Source: Arthrobacter sp. NtRootA1 (GTDB lineage Bacteria; Actinomycetota; Actinomycetes; Actinomycetales; Micrococcaceae). Taken from it: DNA of 64,000 nucleotides. The stretch covers positions 4,712,001-4,776,000 of the forward strand of contig NZ_AP024630.1 of the NCBI RefSeq assembly GCF_019976975.1. The letters run 5' to 3'. The notes under the pieces were generated by a model that was not told the DNA's origin, did no database searches, and worked only from the letters and a program-made list of their open reading frames with translations. Positions 7,916 to 16,170 of the stretch are shown here, in pieces (within the stretch, counting starts at the first letter, position 1; each line of letters begins with the position of its first letter). A program made the position numbers and the translations under genes.

Positions 7916-9945
7916 CCCCTGCACCCGTGATCATCGCCGTCGACGGGCGGTCCGGCGCGGGCAAGACCACGCTGGCCGTTGAGCTGGCGGCCCGCCTTCG
8001 GGAGCACCACAAGGTTTCCCTTTTCCACCTGGAAGATATCTATCCCGGATGGAACGGCCTTGCCACAGGCATCGAAAGATACATCGCAACGGTCCTCACA
8101 CCTTTGAGCCAGGGCGAGGCAGCAGAGTGGGTCAGCTGGGATTGGGAACGGCATTACGACGGCGCGCTGCACGTAACGCTGCCAGCCGAAATCGTGATCG
8201 TGGAGGGCGTTGGCGCCGCAGCGGACGCCGCCCGTCCCATGTTGGACGCCGTCGTCTGGGTCGAATCCCCCGGTGAGGACCGCCGGCGCCGGGCTTTGGC
8301 TCGTGACGGAAACACCTACGAACCGTACTGGGACACCTGGGCCGCGCAGGAAGATGTTTGGCTCGAAGCTGACCCGGTCATGGGCGCAGCAGACATCCGC
8401 GTCCAGAACCTCGCGGATGGCAACGCCCCGGATGACGTCCTGCAGGCCATGCGGTACCTGCCGTCACTGGCAGCGATCCTCTCGCCGGAACTCAGCGCAC
8501 GTCGCGGCCTGCAGCTCCGGTCCGAAAAGATCAGCGCCGCTCCTGACGCCGAGACCCTCTTTCAGGACCTCTACGGTTCCTCGACCAACGCTGTTTGGCT
8601 CGATTCCTCCAACGCATCCGTGGTTTCAGGGACGTCCCAGGCCGCTGCCCGCAGCCGCTTCAGCATCCTGGCGGACGACGGCGGCACGTTCGGACAGTCC
8701 GTCCAGCACCGTCAGGGAACCACCCAAGTGACGGCCGGAACAGCCACGGTGGAAACCGCCGGACCCTTCTTCCGCTGGCTCGATTCCGTATGGGGACGCC
8801 GTGCCGTGCGGGCACCCCGCGGCTACGATGGCCAGTTCACGCTCGGTTGGTTGGGCTACCTGGGCTACGAGCTCAAGCGGGAAACCGGGGGGAACGACGT
8901 CCAAGCCGGGACTCCGGACGCCGCCCTGCTGTTCGCTGGGCGGGCCGTGGTGCTGGATCATCGCGAGCAAACAGTGTGGCTGCTTGCCTTGGACGCGCCC
9001 GACGCCGATGAGTGGTTGCACGAGGCTCGAACCGCCGTCGGGGCTGCTTCAGCCGCCCCTGCTTCCGCCGTCGAGCCTGTTTCCGAGGCGGCTCCGGAAT
9101 TCACTTGCCGTGACAGCGCGACGGACTATAAGCGCAAAATCGCCGACGCCCAGCATGAAATCAGCGAAGGCAACTCGTACGAGGTTTGCCTGACCACCAT
9201 GCTTGAAGCCCCTGCCGGCGGGCTTGACCCGTGGCAGAGCTACCTGGCGTTGCGCCGCCGCAATCCGGCACCATTTGCCAGTTATCTTCGGTTCGGCGAG
9301 CTGGTTGTCGCGAGCACTTCTCCCGAGCGCTTCCTGCGGATTCTCTCCGACGGCGGCATGCGGGCCGAGCCGATCAAGGGGACGCGTGGGCGTTCCGCCG
9401 ATCCCACGGAGGACGCCGAACTGCGCCGCGACCTGGAAACATCGCTGAAGGACCGCGCGGAAAACATCATGATCGTGGACTTGCTGCGCAATGATCTGAG
9501 CCATTTCGCCATTCCGGGCTCGGTGACGGTCAGCAGGCTATGCGCGATCGAAAGCTACGCCACGGTGCATCAAATGGTGAGCACAGTGGACGCGCACCTT
9601 CGCCCGGGCGCTCCGCGGGCAGAAGCCTTGGCCGCCGCTTTCCCCGCTGGTTCAATGACCGGGGCGCCGAAGATCAGCACCATGGACATTCTTGACCAGC
9701 TTGAGGCGGGTCCCCGCGGTATCTATTCAGGAGCAATTGGCTACTTCTCGCTGAACGCTGCCACGGACCTTGCGGTGGTGATCCGTACCCTCGTGGTGAA
9801 TCCCGACGGCGACGGCGGGCGAACGCTCAGCCTTGGGGTCGGAGGGGCAATCACCGCTGATTCCGTGGCCGACGACGAGTACGAAGAGATCCGGACCAAG
9901 GCGTTTGGCGTGTTGTCGACGCTCGGGGCTGGCTTCCCGGGCTGA
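7912..9945 (+). CDS. pabB: P-loop kinase-like domain fused to aminodeoxychorismate synthase component I
   Basis: 677-residue two-domain protein. Residues 1 to about 190 resemble uridine-kinase-type P-loop proteins: Walker A GRSGAGKT at about 12-19 and HLEDIYPGW after it. From about 215 on it is a chorismate-binding PabB: ISEGNSYEVCLT, EPIKGTRGR, ENIMIVDLLRNDLS and PAGSMTGAPK (about 579-588) are the family blocks for chorismate and magnesium binding. PabB aminates chorismate to 4-amino-4-deoxychorismate for folate, using ammonia from a PabA glutaminase not present here. PabC lies 1.6 kb downstream, beyond an opposed gene. The role of the kinase-like domain is not known. No frameshift or internal start separates the two parts. 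Confidence 0.88.
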   Translation: MTPAPVIIAVDGRSGAGKTTLAVELAARLREHHKVSLFHLEDIYPGWNGLATGIERYIATVLTPLSQGEAAEWVSWDWERHYDGALHVTLPAEIVIVEGVGAAADAARPMLDAVVWVESPGEDRRRRALARDGNTYEPYWDTWAAQEDVWLEADPVMGAADIRVQNLADGNAPDDVLQAMRYLPSLAAILSPELSARRGLQLRSEKISAAPDAETLFQDLYGSSTNAVWLDSSNASVVSGTSQAAARSRFSILADDGGTFGQSVQHRQGTTQVTAGTATVETAGPFFRWLDSVWGRRAVRAPRGYDGQFTLGWLGYLGYELKRETGGNDVQAGTPDAALLFAGRAVVLDHREQTVWLLALDAPDADEWLHEARTAVGAASAAPASAVEPVSEAAPEFTCRDSATDYKRKIADAQHEISEGNSYEVCLTTMLEAPAGGLDPWQSYLALRRRNPAPFASYLRFGELVVASTSPERFLRILSDGGMRAEPIKGTRGRSADPTEDAELRRDLETSLKDRAENIMIVDLLRNDLSHFAIPGSVTVSRLCAIESYATVHQMVSTVDAHLRPGAPRAEALAAAFPAGSMTGAPKISTMDILDQLEAGPRGIYSGAIGYFSLNAATDLAVVIRTLVVNPDGDGGRTLSLGVGGAITADSVADDEYEEIRTKAFGVLSTLGAGFPG

Positions 9946-9997
9946 GTTTGCGTATAGCCATCGGCTCTCGCTTTGAGGGCCGCACATGTTACGCAAG

Positions 9998-11470
9998 TTA
10001 TTGGAGCGTCGCGGTCAATCTCGCGACGTTATCCACATACTTGGCCAACGGGGGTCTGTCCATCCAGTCGTCCAACGTAAGCTCACGGGATACCTCGCGG
10101 TACGTGGACTCCACGGCTCGCATGAGGTTCACGGTTTCGGCGCCCAGGAGCATCACCGAGACCTCCATGTTCAGGGAGAAGGAGCGCATGTCCATATTGC
10201 TGGAACCAAGAACCGCAACCTCGTCGTCGATCGTGAAGTGCTTGGCATGGAGCACGTACGGCGCGCGGTACAGGTAGATGCGGACACCTGCCCCGAGGAG
10301 CGCTTCGTAGTAGGAGCGTTGGGCGTGGTGGACCAGGAATTGGTCACCCTTTTCGGAGACGAAGAGTTCCACATCCACTCCCCGCTGGGCAGCAGTGGTG
10401 ATCGCATAGAGCAGGGAGTCATCAGGCACGAAGTACGGGCTGCAAATGGAGATCCTGTGCTGCGCCGAGTAGATCAAGGTATTGAACAAGCGCAGGTTGT
10501 TCTCCGTGGCGAACCCCGGACCACTCGGGACCACCTGGGCCGTGACGTGTCCCGGGGAGGGCTGGGAGGGAAGACGAAGCTGACTTTCGAGTGACTCGTC
10601 GGTTTCGCTGAGCCAGTCCGTGGCGAAAACCACGTTCAGGGTGGCCACAATGGGACCCTCGAGCCGGGCCATGAGCTCAACCCATTGACGGCCCGCACGG
10701 CGATGCTTCGGGTTGTTGTAGGACGGCTCGATCAGATTCTGCGAACCCGTGAACGCCAACGTCCCGTCGATGACCAGGATCTTGCGGTGGTTCCTGAGAT
10801 CCGGGCGGCGCCATTGGCCGTGGATAGGCAACAGCGGCAACATTCGCTTCCACTGGATCTGGCCTGCCTTGAGCCGGCGGACCAGCCGGCGGTAGCCCTT
10901 GATGCGCAGCGTTCCAATGTGGTCGAAGAGCAATCTGACGGTGACTCCGCGCTCGGCAGCCTTCTCGAGTTCGGTGAGCAACTCGTCCGTCACGAAGTCG
11001 CTGCTCATGATGTAGAACTCCGCGTTGACGTAGTCCGTAGCGCCCCGGACCGCCTCGGCCATGGCTTTGATGGACTCCTTGTAGCCGGGAATGAGCTCCA
11101 CCTTGTTGCCGTCGACCATGGGCAGCGAGCCAAGGCGGTGGTTCAGCTCGCCCGCTGACTTCACCCACTCCGGGCCGGGATAAGTGCTCACGGGATCGGC
11201 CAGGTCAGAGGTGACGGCGCGAACGCGATGATTAACTTGTTCCTGCTGCTCACGCCGCCGCTTGGACAAGCGGAAATTGCCAAAAAGCAGGAAGAGCACG
11301 AATCCAACGGTCGGGACGAGGAAAACAGCCAGAAGCCAGGCCATGGCCGTAGTGGGGCGACGGTTGCCAGGGATGATGCCCAGCAGCACGATGCGCATGA
11401 TGACTTCCGCAATGACCCAAGCACCCAGGAGCCAGGTCCATTCCGCGCCTATCGGAAAAGGAAAAAGCAC
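9998..11470 (-). CDS. cls: Cardiolipin synthase
   Basis: About 490-residue phospholipase D superfamily enzyme that joins phosphatidylglycerol with a second lipid to make cardiolipin at the membrane. Two N-terminal membrane helices (AEWTWLLGAWVIAEVIMRIV and AMAWLLAVFLVPTVGFVLFL) anchor it. Two HKD motifs follow, NHRKILVIDG and LHAKHFTIDD, both with the H-x-K-x4-D spacing intact, so the enzyme should be active. The GTG at 11470 has a GGGGG stretch seven bases upstream; a TTG at 11491 is an alternative. It stands alone, in the opposite direction to pabB and pabC. Confidence 0.92.
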   Translation of the reverse strand: MLFPFPIGAEWTWLLGAWVIAEVIMRIVLLGIIPGNRRPTTAMAWLLAVFLVPTVGFVLFLLFGNFRLSKRRREQQEQVNHRVRAVTSDLADPVSTYPGPEWVKSAGELNHRLGSLPMVDGNKVELIPGYKESIKAMAEAVRGATDYVNAEFYIMSSDFVTDELLTELEKAAERGVTVRLLFDHIGTLRIKGYRRLVRRLKAGQIQWKRMLPLLPIHGQWRRPDLRNHRKILVIDGTLAFTGSQNLIEPSYNNPKHRRAGRQWVELMARLEGPIVATLNVVFATDWLSETDESLESQLRLPSQPSPGHVTAQVVPSGPGFATENNLRLFNTLIYSAQHRISICSPYFVPDDSLLYAITTAAQRGVDVELFVSEKGDQFLVHHAQRSYYEALLGAGVRIYLYRAPYVLHAKHFTIDDEVAVLGSSNMDMRSFSLNMEVSVMLLGAETVNLMRAVESTYREVSRELTLDDWMDRPPLAKYVDNVARLTATLQ

Positions 11471-11553
11471 TCCACAACCCCCACGGTTCAAGAACTAACG
11501 GTCACCACAGCCTATCCGCCCGCCCGTTTGGAGGGCCGCACTAAGCTGGGAAC

Positions 11554-12495
11554 ATGACTTCTCCTGCCCCCACGGTCCTTGTTTTCTTGGACCCCGCCTT
11601 CGAAAACGGCCGCATTGCCGATTCCAGCCAGCCCCAACTCATGGCCACTGACCTCGGTGCCACCCGTGGGGATGGCGTGTTCGAGTCCCTTTTGGCAGTC
11701 CAGGGCAGGGCCCGAAAAGTACAGGCGCACCTGAACCGGCTGGGCACTTCCGCAGCGGCCTTGGATTTGGCGATCCCGGAGCAGGATGTTTGGCGAAAAG
11801 CAATCGACACCGCCATCGCGGAGTTCCGCACAGTCCACCCGGCGCCAACGCCCGAGGAGGACGAAGTCGTGGTGAAGCTGATCGTGACCCGTGGCATTGA
11901 AGGTGCGGCGAGCCCCACATGCTGGGTACAGGCCTCGCCCTCACCCGCGGGCAGCCGCCGGCAGCGCGAGACGGGCATCGACGTCGTGCTTCTGGACCGC
12001 GGTTTTGACACCGAAGCAGGCGAGCGTGCGCCGTGGCTGCTGTTGGGAGCCAAGACACTGTCTTATGCCGTCAACATGGCGGCGTTGCGTTACGCGCACA
12101 AGCAGGGTGCCGATGACGCCATCTTCACCTCAACAGATGGCCGTGTCCTTGAAGGGCCGACGTCCACTGTCTTGCTCGCCCACCTTGACACCGTCGACGA
12201 CGGCGACGGTTCCGTTAGGACGGTTCGCCGGCTCATCACGCCGCAGCACGATAGCGGGATCCTTCCCGGGACATCGCAGGGCGCGCTCTTCGCCGCCGCG
12301 AAGGCTGCAGGGTGGGAGCTCGGATACGGGCCGCTGGTGCCGCAGGACCTGTTCGACGCAGACGCCGTTTGGCTCATTTCGAGCATCCGCTTGATCGCGC
12401 CCGTGAACCACATTAACGGCCACGAGATCGGTACTCCCGCTGTCCGGAAGCAGCTCACCGAAGAACTGAATGAGTTGTTCGCCGGAATCGAGTAA
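11554..12495 (+). CDS. pabC: Aminodeoxychorismate lyase (class IV PLP enzyme)
   Basis: 313-residue fold-type IV pyridoxal-phosphate enzyme. LMATDLGATRGDGVFESLLA is the N-terminal block common to PabC and branched-chain aminotransferases; LLGAKTLSYAVNMAALR carries the probable PLP lysine; EGPTSTVLL and the late SGILPGTSQGALF are the phosphate-binding region. It releases pyruvate from aminodeoxychorismate to give p-aminobenzoate for folate. The nearby pabB fusion supports PabC over an aminotransferase; the family cannot be split with certainty by eye. It is divergent from cls with an 83-bp gap. Confidence 0.85.
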   Translation: MTSPAPTVLVFLDPAFENGRIADSSQPQLMATDLGATRGDGVFESLLAVQGRARKVQAHLNRLGTSAAALDLAIPEQDVWRKAIDTAIAEFRTVHPAPTPEEDEVVVKLIVTRGIEGAASPTCWVQASPSPAGSRRQRETGIDVVLLDRGFDTEAGERAPWLLLGAKTLSYAVNMAALRYAHKQGADDAIFTSTDGRVLEGPTSTVLLAHLDTVDDGDGSVRTVRRLITPQHDSGILPGTSQGALFAAAKAAGWELGYGPLVPQDLFDADAVWLISSIRLIAPVNHINGHEIGTPAVRKQLTEELNELFAGIE

Positions 12496-12683
12496 TTCCG
12501 GCCGGCCAGACTGAGGGCTACTCTGCTCCGCTTGGAACTTAGCAGATGACAAGTAGAGTAATTGCTCGCATGACTCATTGATAAGGAATTCTTGGCCTCA
12601 GCATCGAGCTCCCTAGGGGTCCAATCGCGTTCCTTATCCTCCTTGCACTGGGTGTTCGTCATGTGATGAATCTTGTTCTCGTG

Positions 12684-12706
12684 TTAGTTGGATCACGTCC
12701 AACTGA
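12684..12706. promoter_or_regulatory. Inverted repeat upstream of amino-acid permease
   Basis: TTAGTTGGA, five bases, TCCAACTGA: arms match at 8 of 9 positions, with a perfect 6-bp core GTTGGA/TCCAAC. It lies 40 bp before the permease start, in the 251-bp gap that follows pabC, and looks like a regulator site. The rest of that gap (12496-12683) is less GC-rich than its surroundings and shows no gene or clear terminator. Confidence 0.45.
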
Positions 12707-12746
12707 TGCCACTTCAAACTTTGCTGGCTAACTTCCCGGAGGGAAT

Positions 12747-14195
12747 ATGGGACACAGCTCCCCCACAACAGCCGAGGCGTCGGCACCGGAGGTACAGTCG
12801 CCGACTGGCACCTCGCAGACAGGACTTCGCCGGTCCATGGAGGCCCGGCACCTGGTGATGATTGCCATGGGCGGCGTCATCGGCTCAGGCCTGTTCGTCA
12901 GCTCGGGCTACACCATTGCCACCGCGGGCCCTTTGGGCGCCGTTCTCGCGTTCCTTATCGGAGCCGTGGTGGTCTATCTGGTGATGGCATGCCTCGGGGA
13001 ACTCGCCGTTGCGTTCCCCGTTTCAGGTGCCTTCCACATCTACGCCGCCAGGACCATCGGACCTGCCACCGGCTTCGCCACGGCCTGGCTCTACTGGCTT
13101 TGCTGGGCGGTGGCGTTGGGTTCGGAATTCACTGCCGCCGGCCTGCTCATGCAACGTTGGTTCCCTGGCGTCGACGTCTGGATCTGGTGCTTCATCTTCG
13201 CCAGCGTCCTGTTCACACTGAATGCCATTTCATCGCGCGTCTTCGGTGAATCAGAGTTCTGGTTCGCGCTCATCAAGGTTGCCGCCGTCGTCGGCCTGAT
13301 TATCCTGGGCGGCGCCGCATTGATGGGCTTCCACCCGCTCGCCGCAGGCGAATACCCGTCGCTCACTAGCAACTTCAGCACACCCGAAGGGCTGTTCCCC
13401 AACGGCTTCACGGGCGTCTTCGTCACCTGCCTGGCAGTCTTCTACGCCTTCTCCGGTTCCGAACTGATCGGTGTCGCCGCCGGCGAAACATCCAATCCGG
13501 GCGCCAACATCCCCAAGGCCATGAGGACCACGGTCATCCGTCTCATGATCTTCTTTGTCGGCGCGATTACCGTCATCGCGGCCACCATCCCCTATGAGAA
13601 GGTCAGCGTGGACGAGAGCCCGTTCGTCACCGTCTTCTCGATGCTCGGCATTCCGTTCGCCGCCGACATCATGAACTTCGTGATCATTACTGCGCTGTTG
13701 TCTGCTGGAAACTGCGGACTCTTCTCCTGCGCCCGCATGCTCTTCTCGCTGGCCGACGAAGGACACGCACCCAAGGCTTTCAGGAAGCTGACCAAGCGTG
13801 GGATCCCGATGATTGCCCTGTGCGTGAGCATGCTCGGCGGCCTGGCTTCGCTCATCAGCAGCATTGTGGCACCGGCAACCGTGTACCTGGTGCTCGTTTC
13901 GATCGCCGGGTTTGCAACTGTGGGCGTATGGATGTCCATTGTGGCCTCGCATTTCGTGTACAGGCGCACGTTTATCAAGAACGGCGGCGACCTCAGCACG
14001 CTCCCGTACAAAGCGCCGCTCTTCCCGCTGGTTCCGATCCTGGCGTTCGCACTGTGCGTTGTGTCCTTGATCGGCATAGCGTTCGACCCCAACCAGGTGG
14101 CGGCGCTGCTGTTCGGCGTTCCGTTTGTGGGGGCGTGCTACGCGTTCTTCTACTTCAAGTACGGACGACGGTCCAAGATTCTCGTGGCTTCCTGA
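12747..14195 (+). CDS. APC-family amino acid permease
   Basis: 482-residue amino acid/polyamine/organocation transporter with 12 predicted membrane helices. RHLVMIAMGGVIGSGLFVSS (about 35-54) is the helix 1 signature with the substrate-binding glycine loop; FYAFSGSELIGVAAGE (about 232-247) is the helix 6 region, and EDSNP-like GETSNPGANIP follows, typical of the AAT subfamily (LysP, GabP, AroP). Start supported by GGAGGG just upstream. The substrate cannot be fixed from sequence. The last codons and the TGA stop lie within an 86-bp repeat element, so the C-terminus VAS comes from the element's flank and end. Confidence 0.9.
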   Translation: MGHSSPTTAEASAPEVQSPTGTSQTGLRRSMEARHLVMIAMGGVIGSGLFVSSGYTIATAGPLGAVLAFLIGAVVVYLVMACLGELAVAFPVSGAFHIYAARTIGPATGFATAWLYWLCWAVALGSEFTAAGLLMQRWFPGVDVWIWCFIFASVLFTLNAISSRVFGESEFWFALIKVAAVVGLIILGGAALMGFHPLAAGEYPSLTSNFSTPEGLFPNGFTGVFVTCLAVFYAFSGSELIGVAAGETSNPGANIPKAMRTTVIRLMIFFVGAITVIAATIPYEKVSVDESPFVTVFSMLGIPFAADIMNFVIITALLSAGNCGLFSCARMLFSLADEGHAPKAFRKLTKRGIPMIALCVSMLGGLASLISSIVAPATVYLVLVSIAGFATVGVWMSIVASHFVYRRTFIKNGGDLSTLPYKAPLFPLVPILAFALCVVSLIGIAFDPNQVAALLFGVPFVGACYAFFYFKYGRRSKILVAS

Positions 14196-14275
14196 CCTTC
14201 TTTGCCTGCAGATCAGCCCCTGCGCAACCATTCCGGGTTGCCCAGGGGCTGATCTCGTTTCAAAGCAGGTCAGGA
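14190..14275 (+). repeat. 86-bp inverted-end element, copy 2
   Basis: TCCTGACC to GGTCAGGA, 86 bp, with flanks GTGG and CCAC continuing the symmetry. The core is a strong hairpin: ATCAGCCCCTGCGCAACC pairs with GGTTGCCCAGGGGCTGAT except at one position. The TGA of the upstream permease is read from its left end. Copies 2 and 3 are 149 bp apart in tandem and share about 25 bp of right flank. Confidence 0.85.
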
Positions 14276-14338
14276 CCCCACACGGCCCACCCAAATTCAC
14301 GACGGCGGCACTCACCCCGGCGTCCAGCGGCCGTGGCT

Positions 14339-14424
14339 TCCTGACCCTCTTTGGCGACAAATCAGCCCCTGCGCAACCATTTCGGGTTGCCCAGGGGCTG
14401 ATGTTGTTTGAAAGTAGGTCAGGA
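14339..14424 (+). repeat. 86-bp inverted-end element, copy 3
   Basis: Same ends, length and hairpin core as copy 2, with scattered substitutions. Its left end TCCTGACCCTCTTTGGCG equals the left end of distant copy 4. The right flank runs into the stop codon of the AhpD-like gene. Confidence 0.85.
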
Positions 14425-14444
14425 CCCCACACGGCCCACCAAAT

Positions 14445-14933
14445 TCACGACTTCGGCTTGGCCGTCCTGACAGGGTGCTCGCTCAGGATGGACAGCCGGT
14501 TGAAGGCGTTGATCCCAATCGCGGCCATGCAGAGGACACTGATTTGCTCGTCGTTGTAGTGTTCCCGGGCCCGCTCGAAGAGTTCGGGGCTCGGCCGTGA
14601 CGTGCTCATCCGGGTGATCTGCTCAGTGATTTCCATGGCCACCCGCTCAGCCGGCTCAAACAGCGTCACTTCCTTGTAGACGGCTACCAAGGACAGGCGT
14701 TGTTCCGTTTCGCCGTACCCCAAGGCGCGGCGATGGTGGAGGTCCAGGCAGAATGCGCAGCCATTGATCTGCGACGCAAGGTAGTTCAGAAGTTCGATGG
14801 TCCGCCGCGGCACACCTGTGCGGTCGGCTTCTCCAACCACCTGTTGGGCATAGTGGCTCAGTGTTGCGTAGAGCTCGGGCTGCTGCTTATCCAGATAGCC
14901 GGCGAGACGTCCTTTTGTTTCCTGTTCAGGCAT
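14445..14933 (-). CDS. AhpD-like carboxymuconolactone decarboxylase family protein
   Basis: 162-residue protein of the AhpD/CMD family. NGCAFCLDLHHRRAL holds the C59-x2-C62 redox pair and the following histidines typical of alkylhydroperoxidase D-type proteins, which act as thiol-dependent peroxidase partners. The helical C-terminus SVLCMAAIGINAFNRL matches the family dimer region. It is likely cytosolic and oxidative-stress related, but partner and substrate are unknown. Its promoter region contains the 32-bp tandem repeat array, and its TGA stop is read from the flank of a repeat element. Confidence 0.88.
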   Translation of the reverse strand: MPEQETKGRLAGYLDKQQPELYATLSHYAQQVVGEADRTGVPRRTIELLNYLASQINGCAFCLDLHHRRALGYGETEQRLSLVAVYKEVTLFEPAERVAMEITEQITRMSTSRPSPELFERAREHYNDEQISVLCMAAIGINAFNRLSILSEHPVRTAKPKS

Positions 14934-14961
14934 GCTTGGAGCCTAGCGCAGGACATCAGGC

Positions 14962-15117
14962 CAAACACCGCGGGACGTGAGAGAGGGACCACCAAAACGC
15001 CGCCGGACGTGAGAGAGGGACCCCCAAAACGCCGCCGGACGTGAGAGAGGGACCCCCAAAACGCCGCCGGACGTGAGAGAGGAAGCGCCAAAACACCGCG
15101 GGACGTGAGAGAGGAAC
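14962..15117. repeat. Tandem repeat, 32-bp unit, about five copies
   Basis: ACGTGAGAGAGG recurs at 14975, 15007, 15039, 15071 and 15103, exactly every 32 bp. The unit continues as GACCCCCAAAACGCCGCCGG. The middle two junctions are identical; the outermost copies share ACACCGCGGG instead of GCCGCCGG. The array fills the whole gap between the AhpD-like gene and the stop of the CysK-like gene. There are no spacers, so it is not a CRISPR array. Confidence 0.92.
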
Positions 15118-16170
15118 CTATTCGGTGGCGTCGCGGGTCAGGTGGATTCCGTTCTCTGCCAGCCACACCGGGTTGAAAGCCTTGCTCAGGTAGTTCGTTC
15201 CGGCGTCGGGCGCTATGGCCACCACCACCGAACCGTGGGGTGCGGCCCGGGCTACCCGCAGGGCGGCGGCTACAGCGAGCCCGGATGATGGACCCAGCGC
15301 AAGCCCTTCTTCGTCGAGGAGCCGATGCACTGTGGAGTAGACCTCGTCGTTGGGGATGCGCAGGAAACGGTCAACAATGGAGCGGTCAAAGGCCTTGGGC
15401 CATTCAGCCTGGGGCCAGGAGTTACCCACCCCGTCCACCAGGATCTCCCCGGGGTGTCCACCGCTGTAGGCGGAGCCGTAGGGGTCGGCACCCACAACTT
15501 CAAGGTGCCCGCCCGGCCGCGATGCTGCAACCTTCTCTTTCAGGAACCGGCCATTGCCGCTGATGGTCCCGCCGGTTCCGATCCCGGCCACGAAATGCGT
15601 CACAAGGCCGTGGGTCTGCTCCCAGATCTCCGGTCCGGTGGTTTGGTAGTGCGCCGCGGGATTGGCAGGGTTGTCGAACTGCATGGGCCGCCAAGCACCA
15701 GGCGTCTCCGCCGTGATTCGCGCTGCCACGGCGCGGGCGTTCTCAGGCGATTCCGAGGGCGCGCTCCAGTCCGTCAGGACCACGCGCGCACCATAGCTGT
15801 GGAGCGCGGCGAGCTTCTCCTGGGAGATGGTGTCGCCGGTAACCACCACGACGGGATGCCCAGTCAGCCGGCCAATAAGCGCCAGCCCGATCCCGGTGTT
15901 GCCGGATGTGCTCTCCACAATGGTTGCGCCCGGCTGTAACTCCCCTGAGCGCTCGGCCGCCCGGACCATGCTCAGCGCTGTGCGGTCCTTGATGGATCCG
16001 CCGGGGTTCTCGGACTCAAGCTTGATGTGGATGGTGCTGCGCAATCCACGGCCCAGGGTCTCCAATTTCACCAGTGGAGTGTTGCCCACTTTGTCCAGGA
16101 CGGAGGCATCCAGGCCGTCCGGCAGCCCTGCCGCCGAGTGTGCGCCGTGTTTGCGGATTGCAGTACTCAT
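15118..16170 (-). CDS. CysK-like PLP-dependent beta-substituting enzyme
   Basis: 350-residue fold-type II pyridoxal-phosphate enzyme of the cysteine synthase/cystathionine beta-synthase family. ENPGGSIKDRTA carries the PLP lysine (K61), ESTSGNTGIG (86-95) is the substrate-binding loop and GIGTGGTISG the phosphate loop. It is longer than housekeeping CysK (about 310) and lacks a CBS pair. Such enzymes replace a beta leaving group on serine derivatives with a sulfur, nitrogen or other nucleophile. It is the last gene of a tight three-gene operon (4-bp overlap) behind an ammonia-lyase-like protein and a flavin monooxygenase. A specialised sulfur role is inferred; the exact reaction is unknown. 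Confidence 0.85.
   Translation of the reverse strand: MSTAIRKHGAHSAAGLPDGLDASVLDKVGNTPLVKLETLGRGLRSTIHIKLESENPGGSIKDRTALSMVRAAERSGELQPGATIVESTSGNTGIGLALIGRLTGHPVVVVTGDTISQEKLAALHSYGARVVLTDWSAPSESPENARAVAARITAETPGAWRPMQFDNPANPAAHYQTTGPEIWEQTHGLVTHFVAGIGTGGTISGNGRFLKEKVAASRPGGHLEVVGADPYGSAYSGGHPGEILVDGVGNSWPQAEWPKAFDRSIVDRFLRIPNDEVYSTVHRLLDEEGLALGPSSGLAVAAALRVARAAPHGSVVVAIAPDAGTNYLSKAFNPVWLAENGIHLTRDATE

Noticed and set aside
13251..14432. 393-residue open frame opposite the amino-acid permease
   Set aside because: It is a shadow of the permease reading frame in high-GC DNA; its product is rich in Arg, Gly, His and Glu without any domain, and it has no ribosome site.
14962..15117. Tandem array as a CRISPR
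   Set aside because: The 32-bp units are directly joined with no unique spacers, and no cas genes are present.
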